64,000 nt of DNA from Leucobacter aridicollis. GTDB lineage: Bacteria; Actinomycetota; Actinomycetes; Actinomycetales; Microbacteriaceae. The stretch lies in NCBI RefSeq assembly GCF_024399335.1, contig NZ_CP075339.1:2480001-2544000 (forward strand). The letters run 5' to 3'. Shown in pieces: positions 34,919 through 43,648 of this stretch; within the stretch, counting starts at the first letter, position 1, and each line of letters starts with the position of its first letter. Under the pieces are notes generated by a model. It made no database searches. It saw only the letters and a list, made by a program, of their open reading frames with translations, and was not told the DNA's origin. The position numbers and the translations under genes were made by a program.

Positions 34919-35188
34919 TTAGCGGCGCAGACCGAGGCGCTCGATGAGCGCACGGTAACGGGCAATGTCCGTCTTCTGGAGGTAAGCCAGGAGGCGGCGA
35001 CGCTGACCCACGAGGAGGAGCAGACCACGACGCGAGTGGTGATCGTGCTTGTGCTCCTTGAGGTGCTCGGTCAGATCCTTGATACGACGCGACAGCAGCG
35101 CTACCTGGACCTCGGGGGATCCGGTGTCGCCAGCAGTAGTCGCGTACTCTTCGATGATCGCCTTCTTGACATCTGTGGGCAATGACAT
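34919..35188 (-). CDS. rpsO: 30S ribosomal protein S15
   Basis: 89 residues, full length. Binds 16S rRNA in the central domain. Conserved [20 protein letters not shown] (about 19-38) and [20 protein letters not shown] (about 50-70). ATG 35188 has AAAGGGGATC upstream. Single gene followed by a strong terminator; pnp is not in the window. Confidence 0.98.
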   Translation of the reverse strand: MSLPTDVKKAIIEEYATTAGDTGSPEVQVALLSRRIKDLTEHLKEHKHDHHSRRGLLLLVGQRRRLLAYLQKTDIARYRALIERLGLRR

Positions 35189-35338
35189 AGGTGATCCCCT
35201 TTCTCCAGTTGCGCGGCGCCTTCAGCAGGATGCTTGGGCTCTCTGTATCCGCGGCCGATCGAACGGCAACCTCACAAGCTTAGCACCGATTGCCGGCGGC
35301 GGCCACACGTGTTGAGTCGGCAGCGGCGGGTCTCCCCC

Positions 35339-35398
35339 GAAACACCTGGGAAACAAAGAAGTGACTGAACCGTCGCATACGAGAAACGGTTGCGAAAC
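35339..35398 (+). promoter_or_regulatory. Six phased GlnR-type half sites upstream of amt
   Basis: Five-base half sites at 35339 GAAAC, 35350 GAAAC, 35361 GTGAC, 35372 GTCGC, 35383 GAAAC and 35394 GAAAC, each separated by exactly six bases (11-base period). The GlnR nitrogen regulator of actinobacteria binds GTnAC-n6-GAAAC arrays, so nitrogen control of amt is likely. The site ends 86 bases before the amt start. Confidence 0.7.
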
Positions 35399-35484
35399 CG
35401 GAGGCGCGCAGACTTGGCAGCACCCAGCCGCACCGGCGCGCGGGGCGACTTTCGGCCAGTGGCGGCCGAGCAGAGGAGAGAACC

Positions 35485-36693
35485 ATGGAAGCAACAGATG
35501 TGTGGACGCTCGCGAGCTCCGCGCTCGTACTCATCATGACGCCAGGCCTTGCGCTGTTCTACGGCGGCCTCGTCCGGGTGCGATCGGTCGTGAACATGAT
35601 GCTGTTCAGCGTGAGCGCGATGGGAGTTGTGGGAGTCCTCTGGATCCTGTTCGGGTACAGCATGAGCGTCTTCGGCGAGGGCGACGGATGGTTCGCCGGG
35701 AACCCGCTTCGAGACTTCGGACTCATGAACTCCGACCCTGGCGAGTTCATCGGGGTCGGCTTTGGCGCGGTGTTCGCGATGATCACTACGGCACTCATCT
35801 CGGGCGCCATCGCCGACCGTGTCGGCCTCGGCTCATGGGTGCTCTTCGCCGGCGTGTGGGCGACGCTCGTCTACTTCCCAGTCGCGGCGTGGGTGTGGGG
35901 CGGCGGCTGGATTGCTCAGCTCGGAACCTGGCTCGGCACTCCCGACGTCATTGATCTTGCTGGTGGCACGGCGATCCACATCAACGCTGGCGCGGCCGCA
36001 CTCGCGCTTGCGCTCATCGTGGGCAAGCGTCACGACTTCGCGCCCGGCGCCCACAGGCCGCACTCGATCCCGCTCGTGACGATCGGGGCGGCGCTGCTGT
36101 GGTTCGGTTGGATCGGCTTCAATGCGGGCCTCGCGGGCGATGCCGCAACCGCCGGCCTCATCCTCGTGAACACACTCGGCGCTCCCGCCGCCGCGATCCT
36201 CGGTTGGCTGGCAACTGACGCTCTGCGCGGCCGCAAGCCTGGGGTCATTGGCGCAGCGTCGGGTGCGGTCGCTGGCCTCGTCGCGATCACACCGGCCGCG
36301 GCGAACCTCGCCCCGGGGTTCGCGCTGCTCCTCGGTTTGCTCGCGGGCGCGGCCTGCGCATTCGCGATCGAGTGGAAGTTTCGCCTCGGGTTCGACGACT
36401 CCCTTGACGTTGTCGGCCTGCACCTCGTCGCGGGTGTGCTGGGAACCGTGTACCTCGGTTTCTTCGCGTTCGACGACGGCCTATTCACTGGTGGAGACGC
36501 TGGCCTCCTACTCGTACAGGTGATTTCGGTGCTCGGAGTGGTGATCTACTCATTCGGGGCGTCGCTGCTCATCGCATTGGCGGTCAAGCTCACGACCGGC
36601 CTCAGGGTGCCAGCTGAGGTCGAGGAGCGTGGTATCGACGCCGCCATCCACGGCGAGGAAGCGTACGCGTTCGATCAGGATCAGCGCGCCTAG
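35485..36693 (+). CDS. amt: Ammonium transporter Amt
   Basis: 402-residue, 11-helix channel for ammonium/ammonia. ATG 35485 follows AGAGGAG. Landmarks: TPGLALFYGGLVR (about 13-26) with the family's GxxxFYGG, FAGVWATLVYFPVAAWVWGG, DLAGGTAIHINAGAAALALA (about 155-174, pore His in HINAG), and LHLVAGVLGTVYLG with the second pore His (about 313). Phased GlnR-type sites lie upstream. No glnK/glnD follows, unlike many actinobacteria. Confidence 0.97.
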   Translation: MEATDVWTLASSALVLIMTPGLALFYGGLVRVRSVVNMMLFSVSAMGVVGVLWILFGYSMSVFGEGDGWFAGNPLRDFGLMNSDPGEFIGVGFGAVFAMITTALISGAIADRVGLGSWVLFAGVWATLVYFPVAAWVWGGGWIAQLGTWLGTPDVIDLAGGTAIHINAGAAALALALIVGKRHDFAPGAHRPHSIPLVTIGAALLWFGWIGFNAGLAGDAATAGLILVNTLGAPAAAILGWLATDALRGRKPGVIGAASGAVAGLVAITPAAANLAPGFALLLGLLAGAACAFAIEWKFRLGFDDSLDVVGLHLVAGVLGTVYLGFFAFDDGLFTGGDAGLLLVQVISVLGVVIYSFGASLLIALAVKLTTGLRVPAEVEERGIDAAIHGEEAYAFDQDQRA

Positions 36694-36726
36694 CGCGCAG
36701 CGCACGCGGTACGTAGCCAGACTGCA

Positions 36727-36763
36727 CCGTGCGGGAGAGTCAGCGTCGCGCTCTCCCGCACGG
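36727..36763 (+). terminator. Terminator of amt
   Basis: Perfect 13-bp stem CCGTGCGGGAGAG/CTCTCCCGCACGG, 11-base loop, 33 bases past the stop. Confidence 0.85.
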
Positions 36764-36793
36764 GCTTCTGCCGGGGCCGCTAGGCTCTGAATC

Positions 36794-37624
36794 ATGACTG
36801 ATTCGGTTGATGTTGCAGCTCTGGCCGAGATCGCGGGCTCGCTCGCTCGCGAGGTTGGCGAGGGCGTTCGTGCACAGCGCGCCGTGGGCGTCACGGTCGC
36901 GCAGACCAAGTCGAGCCTCACTGACGTCGTGACTGCGGCCGACCAGGAGGCCGAGCGTCTCTTGGCGGCCGGCCTGCGGCGGCTGCGGCCTCACGATGGG
37001 CTGCTCGGCGAAGAAGGAGCGAGCACCGCCGGTACCACTGGCGTGACCTGGGTCGTTGACCCGATCGACGGCACGGTGAACTATCTCTACGATCTGCCCG
37101 CCTACGCCGTGAGCGTTGCAGCGACTGTCGAAGACGGCGCGCCTGGGACGATGTCTGACGGCCGCCGAGCTGTCGCCGGCGCCGTGTACGTGCCGTCGTC
37201 TGGTGAGCTGTTCACGGCGTGGGACGGCGGCGGCGCGTATCTTGACGGCGAGCGACTGTCGGGCCCCACTGACACCGAGCTCGGCAGCACACTGCTCGCG
37301 ACTGGCTTCGGGTACACCGTCGAGCGCCGCACGGAGCAGGCTGAAGTGCTCCGTCATGTCCTCCCGAGGGTTCGTGACATCCGCCGCATGGGTTCTGCCG
37401 CTGTTGACCTGTGCATGCTTGCAGCTGGCAGGCTCGATGCCTACTACGAGCGGGGCCTGCAGCCGTGGGACTACGCGGCTGCGGCGCTCATCGCGCGCGA
37501 GGCCGGCGTAGTCGTTCGCGGGCTCGGCGACAACCGTGCGGGTGAGGAACTCCTCATTGCTGGCGCCCGGGGAGTTTCTGCGGAACTCGCGACACTCATC
37601 GCGGAGGCCTACCGCCGCCTGTAG
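36794..37624 (+). CDS. Inositol monophosphatase family protein
   Basis: 276-residue Mg-dependent phosphatase (SuhB/IMPase type). Motifs: GLLGEEGAST (about 71-80), VVDPIDGTVNYLYDLPAYAV (about 89-108) and GLQPWDYAAAALIAREAGV (about 219-237) supply the metal ligands. ATG 36794 lies seven bases after TAGGCT, a leaderless arrangement. It differs from HisN at 5148 in having the canonical WDYAA. Substrate probably myo-inositol or a related sugar monophosphate. Confidence 0.9.
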   Translation: MTDSVDVAALAEIAGSLAREVGEGVRAQRAVGVTVAQTKSSLTDVVTAADQEAERLLAAGLRRLRPHDGLLGEEGASTAGTTGVTWVVDPIDGTVNYLYDLPAYAVSVAATVEDGAPGTMSDGRRAVAGAVYVPSSGELFTAWDGGGAYLDGERLSGPTDTELGSTLLATGFGYTVERRTEQAEVLRHVLPRVRDIRRMGSAAVDLCMLAAGRLDAYYERGLQPWDYAAAALIAREAGVVVRGLGDNRAGEELLIAGARGVSAELATLIAEAYRRL

Positions 37625-37677
37625 CCGTCTGAGATGATGTGGATGAGTTGACCCCATGCATTTCAAAGGAGAAAGTC

Positions 37678-38883
37678 ATGCGCAACGCCCCAACCGATCC
37701 CGTGATCGCGGAGCTTGTTCGTCGGGCCAGGAGCACGCAGCTCACTCGGCGCCGCCTGCTTCAAGGCCTCGGCCTCGGTGCGGCTGCGGCCGGCACCGCC
37801 TCACTCGCGGCTTGCGCGCCAAGTGGGCCTGCCCACGGCGACGGTTCGGCGGGCAAGTTGCGTTGGGCGAGCTGGACGTACTACCTCGACTTTGATGAGG
37901 AGACGCAAGACTTCACGAGCCTGAGCGAGTTCATGGAGCAGTCGAACATCGACGTCGAGTACTTCGAGGACATTGACGACAACAAGATGTTCATGGCGAA
38001 GGTCAAGGACCAGTTGAAGCTCGACCAAGACACGGGCTACGACCTGTTCACGCTCACAGACTCATCGCTCATTCGCCTCTGGGAGCAAGAGCAGCTCACT
38101 GCCTTCGACCGCGCGCTCATGCCGAATGTTGACGCACAGATGATCGACATGGTGAAGCACTCGTCGTTCGATCCGAGGCGGGAGTGGTCGATCCCCTACC
38201 AGGCGGGTATGACCGGCCTCGTCTATAACGCCGAGCTCTACCCGAAAGGTGTCGCCTCGGTGAGCGACCTGTGGAGCGCCGATCTCAAGGGGAAGGTGAG
38301 CCTGCTCAGCGAGCAGGACGACACGCTTGGGCTCATCATGCTCGAGCAGGGGGTTGACATCACTGGCGACGCGTGGGGTGACGATGAGTTCTTCGCCGCT
38401 CTCGAGGTCGCCGAAGCGCACATTAAGAACGGCGACGTTTACACAGTCAAGGGCAACTCATACACGCAAGACCTACAGAGCGGCGCCGTGCTCGCAGGCA
38501 TGGCCTGGTCTGGCGACGTGGCGATGCTCAACGAGGAAGAGGGCGAGGAAGTCTGGAAGTTTGTGGTGCCCGAGGCTGGGGCCACACTCTTCATTGACTC
38601 GTTCTGCCTCCCAGAAAGCACGGCGGCGTTTGAGCAGTCTCACACTTTGATCGACTACTACTACGAGCCAGAGGTTGCCGCCCAGGTCGCCGAGTACGTG
38701 CAGTACGTCACCCCAGTAGCCGGTGCACGCGACGCGATGGCGAAGCTCAACCCAGAAATGGCCGAGAACACACTCGTCTTCCCTGACGACGAGATGTCCG
38801 CGCGCATTCACGATATGCGTACCCCGACCGCGCAGGAGGACAACAGGTACGCGCAGGCCTACCAGAAGATCCTCGGGAACTAG
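37678..38883 (+). CDS. Orphan polyamine-type substrate-binding protein, PotD type
   Basis: 401-residue paralogue of the protein at 29028-30245. ATG 37678 has AAAGGAG upstream. Twin arginines in TRRRLLQGLGLG and a lipobox LAACAPSG (Cys about 46) suggest Tat export and lipid anchoring. Mature start KLRWASWTYYLDFDEETQDF mirrors the paralogue. No permease or ATPase accompanies it; it may feed the PotABC-type transporter 8 kb away (inference). Confidence 0.9.
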   Translation: MRNAPTDPVIAELVRRARSTQLTRRRLLQGLGLGAAAAGTASLAACAPSGPAHGDGSAGKLRWASWTYYLDFDEETQDFTSLSEFMEQSNIDVEYFEDIDDNKMFMAKVKDQLKLDQDTGYDLFTLTDSSLIRLWEQEQLTAFDRALMPNVDAQMIDMVKHSSFDPRREWSIPYQAGMTGLVYNAELYPKGVASVSDLWSADLKGKVSLLSEQDDTLGLIMLEQGVDITGDAWGDDEFFAALEVAEAHIKNGDVYTVKGNSYTQDLQSGAVLAGMAWSGDVAMLNEEEGEEVWKFVVPEAGATLFIDSFCLPESTAAFEQSHTLIDYYYEPEVAAQVAEYVQYVTPVAGARDAMAKLNPEMAENTLVFPDDEMSARIHDMRTPTAQEDNRYAQAYQKILGN

Positions 38884-38906
38884 CAGGGCAGAGGGCGCAA
38901 GCACGA

Positions 38907-38946
38907 GCGGCGGTGCGGATCAGCTCAAGCTGATCCGCACCGCCGC
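38907..38946. terminator. Bidirectional terminator between orphan PotD and purine permease
   Basis: Perfect 19-bp inverted repeat, arms beginning GCGGCGGTGCGGATCAGCT, two-base centre, between convergent genes. Confidence 0.9.
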
Positions 38947-38964
38947 TTCGCGTGCAGGAGTGAA

Positions 38965-40422
38965 CTACACGCCGAGCAGGGCCTCGATCGGGCCACGCGC
39001 GAAGAAGATCACGAACCCAAGGGAGACGATCCAGAGCAGCCAGTGGACCTGCTTCGCACGCCCGGTGAACGCGTGGATAAGCACCCACGAAATGAAGCCG
39101 GCGCCGATGCCGTTCGCGATCGAGTAGCTGAGCGGCATGACAGCTGCGGTGAGGAACACAGGCAGCAGCACGCGGAAGTCGCCGAGATCGATGTTCGAGA
39201 TCTGCGACATCATCATTGCGCCCACGATAACGAGCGCTGCCGCGGCGACCTCTGTCGGGACGATCTGCGTGAGCGGCGTGAAGAACATCGCGAGGAGGAA
39301 TACGCCGCCGGTGACGATGTTGGCGAGACCCGTACGAGCGCCCTCACCGATACCGGCACCCGACTCGATGAACACAGTTGTCGAAGACGACGAGGTGCCG
39401 CCGCCGACAACGGCGCCAACGCCCTCGACGACGAGCGCCGACTTGATGCGTGGGAAGTTGCCTTTTTCGTCGGCGAGCTGAGCCTCGCGCGACAGACCTG
39501 TCATCGTGCCCATAGCGTCAAAGAAGTTCGTGAAGAGGAGCGTGAAGACAAGCATGATGACAGTGACAACGCCAACCTTGCCGAAGTCGAAGCTCACGGC
39601 CCCAACGAGGCCGAGGTCGGGGACCGCGAACGGGTTGCCCTGCAGCACTGGCTCGGTGAGGCTCCAACCGCCGGGGTTGAGCGAACCGTCAGCACCAAAC
39701 TTCGGGCCGATCTTCCAGATCGCCTCAACGATCACGGCAATGACGGTGCCGCTGACGAGGCCGATCAGAATGCCGCCCTTCACCTTCTTCGCGACGAGGA
39801 TGCCAGTCAGCACGAGGGTGACGACGAAGATCACTGTCGGAATTGTCGCGATGAACCCAACGCCCGACGGGCCGAGGCCAACAGGAGGCGACGACTGGCC
39901 AGTCGAATCAACGAAGCCCGAGTTCACAAACCCGATAAACGCGATGAAGAAGCCGATACCAACGGTAATAGCGAGCTTCAGCTGTACGGGAACGGCGTCG
40001 AAGATCATCCGACGCAGACCAGTTGCCGCGAGCAGCACAATGAGCAGACCGTTGATGATGACGATCGCCATCGCCTCGGGCCACGTGACCTCTTGGACGA
40101 CGGAGAACGCGAGGAATGCGTTGATGCCGAGGCCTGCTGCAAACGCAAATGGCAGGCGCGACACGATTCCGAAGAGAATTGTCATGACGCCGGCAGCGAG
40201 TGCGGTCGCGGCGCTCACCTGACCGAAGTCGAGGATGTTGCCTGCGACGTCTTCCTTGCCCGACAGGATAATCGGGTTGAGGATCACGATGTAGGCCATC
40301 GTCACGAAGGTTACGAGTCCACCGCGAACCTCGGTCCCGATCGTTGAACCGCGCTTAGTGATCTCGAAGTAGCGGTCAAGAAAGCCCCGCTCCTTCACCT
40401 GCTGTTGTGTGGCGTCTGACAC
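38965..40422 (-). CDS. NCS2 family purine permease, AzgA-like
   Basis: 485-residue transporter, about 14 helices, of the AzgA (guanine/hypoxanthine/adenine-proton symport) branch. GTG 40422 is chosen because AGGAG lies six bases upstream. Landmarks: RGGLVTFVTMAYIVILNP (about 36-53), the QEVTWPEAMAIVIINGLLIV region, FDAMGTMTGLSREAQLAD and GTSSSSTTVFIESGAGIGEG (about 340-360), typical of AzgA. Substrate is purine by family; no purine genes adjoin. Confidence 0.92.
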   Translation of the reverse strand: MSDATQQQVKERGFLDRYFEITKRGSTIGTEVRGGLVTFVTMAYIVILNPIILSGKEDVAGNILDFGQVSAATALAAGVMTILFGIVSRLPFAFAAGLGINAFLAFSVVQEVTWPEAMAIVIINGLLIVLLAATGLRRMIFDAVPVQLKLAITVGIGFFIAFIGFVNSGFVDSTGQSSPPVGLGPSGVGFIATIPTVIFVVTLVLTGILVAKKVKGGILIGLVSGTVIAVIVEAIWKIGPKFGADGSLNPGGWSLTEPVLQGNPFAVPDLGLVGAVSFDFGKVGVVTVIMLVFTLLFTNFFDAMGTMTGLSREAQLADEKGNFPRIKSALVVEGVGAVVGGGTSSSSTTVFIESGAGIGEGARTGLANIVTGGVFLLAMFFTPLTQIVPTEVAAAALVIVGAMMMSQISNIDLGDFRVLLPVFLTAAVMPLSYSIANGIGAGFISWVLIHAFTGRAKQVHWLLWIVSLGFVIFFARGPIEALLGV

Positions 40423-40461
40423 GCACCGCTCCTGTTCCTGAGTGTTGGCTGAACAGGAAAA

Positions 40462-40510
40462 CGGTACCACCTTGCGCCGGGGCTTGGGGCCCGGGCGCAA
40501 AGCGGTACCG
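40462..40510 (-). terminator. Large imperfect hairpin after the FKBP gene
   Basis: On the minus strand CGGTACCG...TTTGCGCC pairs with GGCGCAA...GGTACCG, followed by TTTT. It sits between the FKBP stop and the purine permease, so it ends the FKBP transcript; an added operator role for the permease is possible. Confidence 0.7.
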
Positions 40511-40532
40511 CTTTGTGAAGGGACGAGAGGGG

Positions 40533-40904
40533 CTAGCTGACGCCCTTGAGGTCGATGATAAAGATCAGCGTCTTGCCCGAAAGCGGGTGTCCGCCGCTTT
40601 CGCCGTAGGCCTGCGCCGGCGGCACGACAAGCTTGCGGCGTCCGCCGACCTTCATTCCGGGAATGCCGACCTGCCAGCCGGGAATCAGGGCCTTGAGCGG
40701 GAAGTTCACGGACTCACCGCGGCTCCAGGAGGAGTCGAACTCTTCGCCGGAATCGTACTCAACGCCGAGGTAGTGGACGTCGACTGTGGAACTTGCGGCA
40801 GCCTCCGCGCCGTCGCCAACGACGATATCGACGATCTCAAGTTCTGCGGGAGCGGGCCCCTCGGGTGCATCAATCTCTGGCTTAGTAAGCGGTGCATCAG
40901 TCAT
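40533..40904 (-). CDS. FKBP-type peptidyl-prolyl cis-trans isomerase
   Basis: 123-residue cytoplasmic proline isomerase. Start 40904 (MTDAPLTKPEIDAPEGPAPA). FKBP core residues: VDVHYLGVEYDSGEEFDSSW (about 42-61), ALIPGWQVGIPGMKVGGRRK, VVPPAQAYGE and LIFIIDLKGV at the end. No signal peptide. Single gene. Confidence 0.95.
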   Translation of the reverse strand: MTDAPLTKPEIDAPEGPAPAELEIVDIVVGDGAEAAASSTVDVHYLGVEYDSGEEFDSSWSRGESVNFPLKALIPGWQVGIPGMKVGGRRKLVVPPAQAYGESGGHPLSGKTLIFIIDLKGVS

Positions 40905-41075
40905 GGGCCCATTCTGACCGATTGCCGACAGCGGCACCATGAGGTTCGCTGAGAGGGGAACTTCTTCTCAGGATCTCCGCCGCGACCTCCCAGACTCAAT
41001 CGCGACAGGTGAACTGCGCGAACTTAGGCGGTGCGCGACAACGGCTCCAACACGAAAGCCCGGTAATCTAGTTGT

Positions 41076-41942
41076 GTGAGATTTGCGCATCTAACCCCCG
41101 AATCCGGTCCGACCCCCGAACTCTTCATCGAGCGGGGTGACCGGTTTGTCGCACTCCGCGACCTCGGGGAGACCTTCTCCAATTTGCAGGAACTGATCGA
41201 GGCGGGCCCCGATGCCCTCGCCCGTATCACCACCGCGTTGGCTGACCTTCCCGACGGTGCGGGAATCCCGAGTGACGGCGTCAGCTACGCCCCCGCGGTC
41301 ATCAACCCACCCGTCGTTCTCGCGGTGGGGCTCAACTATGACGAGCACGCGAGCGAGCTCGCGCTCGACAACGATTCAGGGCCCGTGCTCTTCACGCTGT
41401 TCCCCAACTCCCTGAACGGGCATCAGGGCACTGTCGAGCTGCCGACGCGCATCAGCGAGGAAGTTGACTACGAGGGCGAGCTCGGGGTCATCATTGGCAA
41501 GCCTGCAAAGAACGTCACTCCCGAAGAAGCACTCGACTACGTCTTTGGGTACACAGCCATCAATGACATCACCGCGCGCAACGTCCAGTTCGCCGAACCG
41601 CAGTGGTCGCGCTGCAAGTCGTTCGACGGTTTCACACCGATCGGCCCAGTCGTTGTGACCGCAGACGAGATCCCTGACCCTCAGGCCCTCGCGATCACCA
41701 CCGATGTCGACGACCTGCGGGTGCAGGACTCGACGACCGAGTTCATGATCCGCACAGTCGCAGAGCTCATCTCGTCGATCTCGCAGTCGCTCACGATCAT
41801 GCCCGGAACCGTCATCTCGACGGGCTCCCCCGGCGGCGCCGGTAGGTCACGCAAGCCACCGCTGTATCTCACCGATGGCACCGTCGTGACCGTCACCATC
41901 GAGAAGATCGGCGCTGTCACTGCACACTGCGTCTCGATCTAG
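41076..41942 (+). CDS. Fumarylacetoacetate hydrolase family protein
   Basis: 288-residue FAH-fold enzyme. The metal ligands appear in EEVDYEGELGVIIGKPAKNV (about 129-148, two Glu) and DITARNVQFAEPQWSRCKSF (Asp about 165, plus substrate-region residues). GTG 41076 lies six bases after TAATCT, a leaderless arrangement. Family members hydrolyse acylpyruvates, 5-carboxymethyl-2-oxo-hex-3-ene-dioates and similar; the substrate here cannot be told. Ends at a perfect bidirectional terminator. Confidence 0.9.
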   Translation: MRFAHLTPESGPTPELFIERGDRFVALRDLGETFSNLQELIEAGPDALARITTALADLPDGAGIPSDGVSYAPAVINPPVVLAVGLNYDEHASELALDNDSGPVLFTLFPNSLNGHQGTVELPTRISEEVDYEGELGVIIGKPAKNVTPEEALDYVFGYTAINDITARNVQFAEPQWSRCKSFDGFTPIGPVVVTADEIPDPQALAITTDVDDLRVQDSTTEFMIRTVAELISSISQSLTIMPGTVISTGSPGGAGRSRKPPLYLTDGTVVTVTIEKIGAVTAHCVSI

Positions 41943-42032
41943 TCAACGGCAGCCAAACGCGCCCTGCAGCTCGGGGCGCCAGGAGAACCTACGCGGTTGA
42001 CGCGAGCGAGGCAGCCGAGGCGGCTCGCAACA

Positions 42033-42070
42033 GAGAATGGCCCTCCAGGAATTCCTGGAGGGCCATTCTC
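42033..42070. terminator. Perfect bidirectional terminator
   Basis: 38-base uninterrupted palindrome, arm GAGAATGGCCCTCCAGGAA, between convergent FAH-family and aspartase genes. Confidence 0.92.
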
Positions 42071-42103
42071 GTGCAATTCGCTTGGCGCTCGGGCGCCGAG
42101 ACG

Positions 42104-43576
42104 CTACGCTTCCGGGTTCGGATCGCCCGCGTCGCCAGACGCGGCGTCGTGCTCAATCACCGGGATGGCGCCGGTCTCAGGCGCGAGACCAGCGAGCTTC
42201 GATGGCTGCAGGATGTCGTCGAGCTGCGCCTGATCGAGCAGCCCGCGAGACACGACGAGGTCTGATACCTTCGCGTTTGTGGAGAGGGCCTCCTTTGCAA
42301 GCTTCGCGGCCTCGGCGTAGCCGATGACAGGCGCAAGCGCGGTGATGACCGTGACCGAACGAGCAACCATGTCCTCAAGGCGATCCTCGTTGGCGGTGAT
42401 CCCGTCGACGCAGTTCACGCGGAGCGTCTGGCAGGCGCGCTCAAGCCACGTGATCGACTGGAACAGCGAGTGCGCAATGATGGGCTCGAACGCGTTGAGC
42501 TGAAGCTGGCCAGCCTCGACGGCCATCGAGACAGTGACATCTGAGCCGGCAACGGCGTAGGCGACCTGCGAGACGGCTTCAGGGATCACCGGGTTCACCT
42601 TGCCCGGCATGATCGACGAGCCAGCCTGGCGAGCGGGCAGGTTGATCTCACCGAGGCCGGCCTGCGGGCCAGAGGAGAGCAGGCGAAGGTCGTTCGAGAT
42701 CTTCGAGAGCTTCAGCGCCGAACGCTTGAGGGCACCGGAGAAGGTCACGAAGACCCCAGTGTCGCTCGTCGACTCAACGAGGTCACCAGCAGTGACAAGG
42801 TTGAGCTCCGTGATATCGCGCAGGTGGCGAATCACCGACTCCTTGTACCCCTTCGGCGCGTTGATGCCGGTACCGATAGCGGTCGCACCCATGTTCACCT
42901 CGCCGAGCAGCGACACTGCCTCCTGCAGGCGCTCGATGTCCTCGCGGAGCGTCACCGCGAACGCGTTGAACTCCTGGCCGAGGGTCATCGGAACCGCGTC
43001 CTGCAGCTGGGTACGCCCAACCTTGATGATGTGCGAGAACTCGCGCCCCTTGGCGGCGAACGACTCAGAGAGCAGGCGCAGCTCCTCGAGCAGGCTACCG
43101 AGCGAGAATGCGAGCGCAATCTTGATCGCAGTCGGGTAGGTGTCGTTCGTCGACTGGCTGTGGTTCGTGTGGTCGTTCGGGTTGATGTACGAGTAGTCAC
43201 CCTTGGCGTGGCCCGCGAGCTCGAGCGCGCGGTTCGTGATGACCTCGTTCGCGTTCATGTTCGACGACGTACCCGCGCCACCCTGCACGACACCGACGAC
43301 GAACTGATCGTGCAGCATACCGGTCTTGATCTCTTCGCACGCGCGGTCAATGAGGGTCGCACGCTGCTCATCGAGCGCGCCAATCTCAAGGTTTGCGCGC
43401 GCGGCGGCCTGCTTCACACATGCGAATGCACGGATGAAGTCGGGGTAGACCGAGATCGGCCTACGCGCGATTGGGAAGTTCTCGTGGGCGCGCGCCGTAT
43501 GCACGCCCCAGTATGCCGATGCGGGTATTTCGACGCTGCCGAGTGAATCCGTTTCGGTACGGGTTTGGGCAGACAT
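42104..43576 (-). CDS. aspA: Aspartate ammonia-lyase
   Basis: 490-residue member of the fumarase/aspartase family, converting aspartate to fumarate and ammonia. Signature GSSIMPGKVNPVIPEAV (about 340) holds the flexible catalytic loop; TSSNMNANEVI and INPNDHTNHSQSTNDTYPTA (about 150-170) bind substrate. EVNMGATAIGTGINAP distinguishes aspartase/fumarase C-type enzymes; the N-terminal VEIPASAYWGVHTARAHENF favours AspA over FumC. Start 43576. Slightly long because of an acidic tail. Confidence 0.92.
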   Translation of the reverse strand: MSAQTRTETDSLGSVEIPASAYWGVHTARAHENFPIARRPISVYPDFIRAFACVKQAAARANLEIGALDEQRATLIDRACEEIKTGMLHDQFVVGVVQGGAGTSSNMNANEVITNRALELAGHAKGDYSYINPNDHTNHSQSTNDTYPTAIKIALAFSLGSLLEELRLLSESFAAKGREFSHIIKVGRTQLQDAVPMTLGQEFNAFAVTLREDIERLQEAVSLLGEVNMGATAIGTGINAPKGYKESVIRHLRDITELNLVTAGDLVESTSDTGVFVTFSGALKRSALKLSKISNDLRLLSSGPQAGLGEINLPARQAGSSIMPGKVNPVIPEAVSQVAYAVAGSDVTVSMAVEAGQLQLNAFEPIIAHSLFQSITWLERACQTLRVNCVDGITANEDRLEDMVARSVTVITALAPVIGYAEAAKLAKEALSTNAKVSDLVVSRGLLDQAQLDDILQPSKLAGLAPETGAIPVIEHDAASGDAGDPNPEA

Positions 43577-43648
43577 GAAGTCACTCACGAGTATCTCGCT
43601 CCAGTGGTTTAAGGGGTTACGCGGGCTGGCCCGCACAGCCCCTCTAGC

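Noticed and set aside
39043..40347. Plus-strand frame of about 430 codons opposite the purine permease
   Set aside because: Rich in His, Asp and Arg as expected for the complement of hydrophobic codons; no domain.
40423..40532. Purine riboswitch upstream of the AzgA-like gene
   Set aside because: The structure is a simple long hairpin ending in T bases; no purine aptamer core could be recognised.
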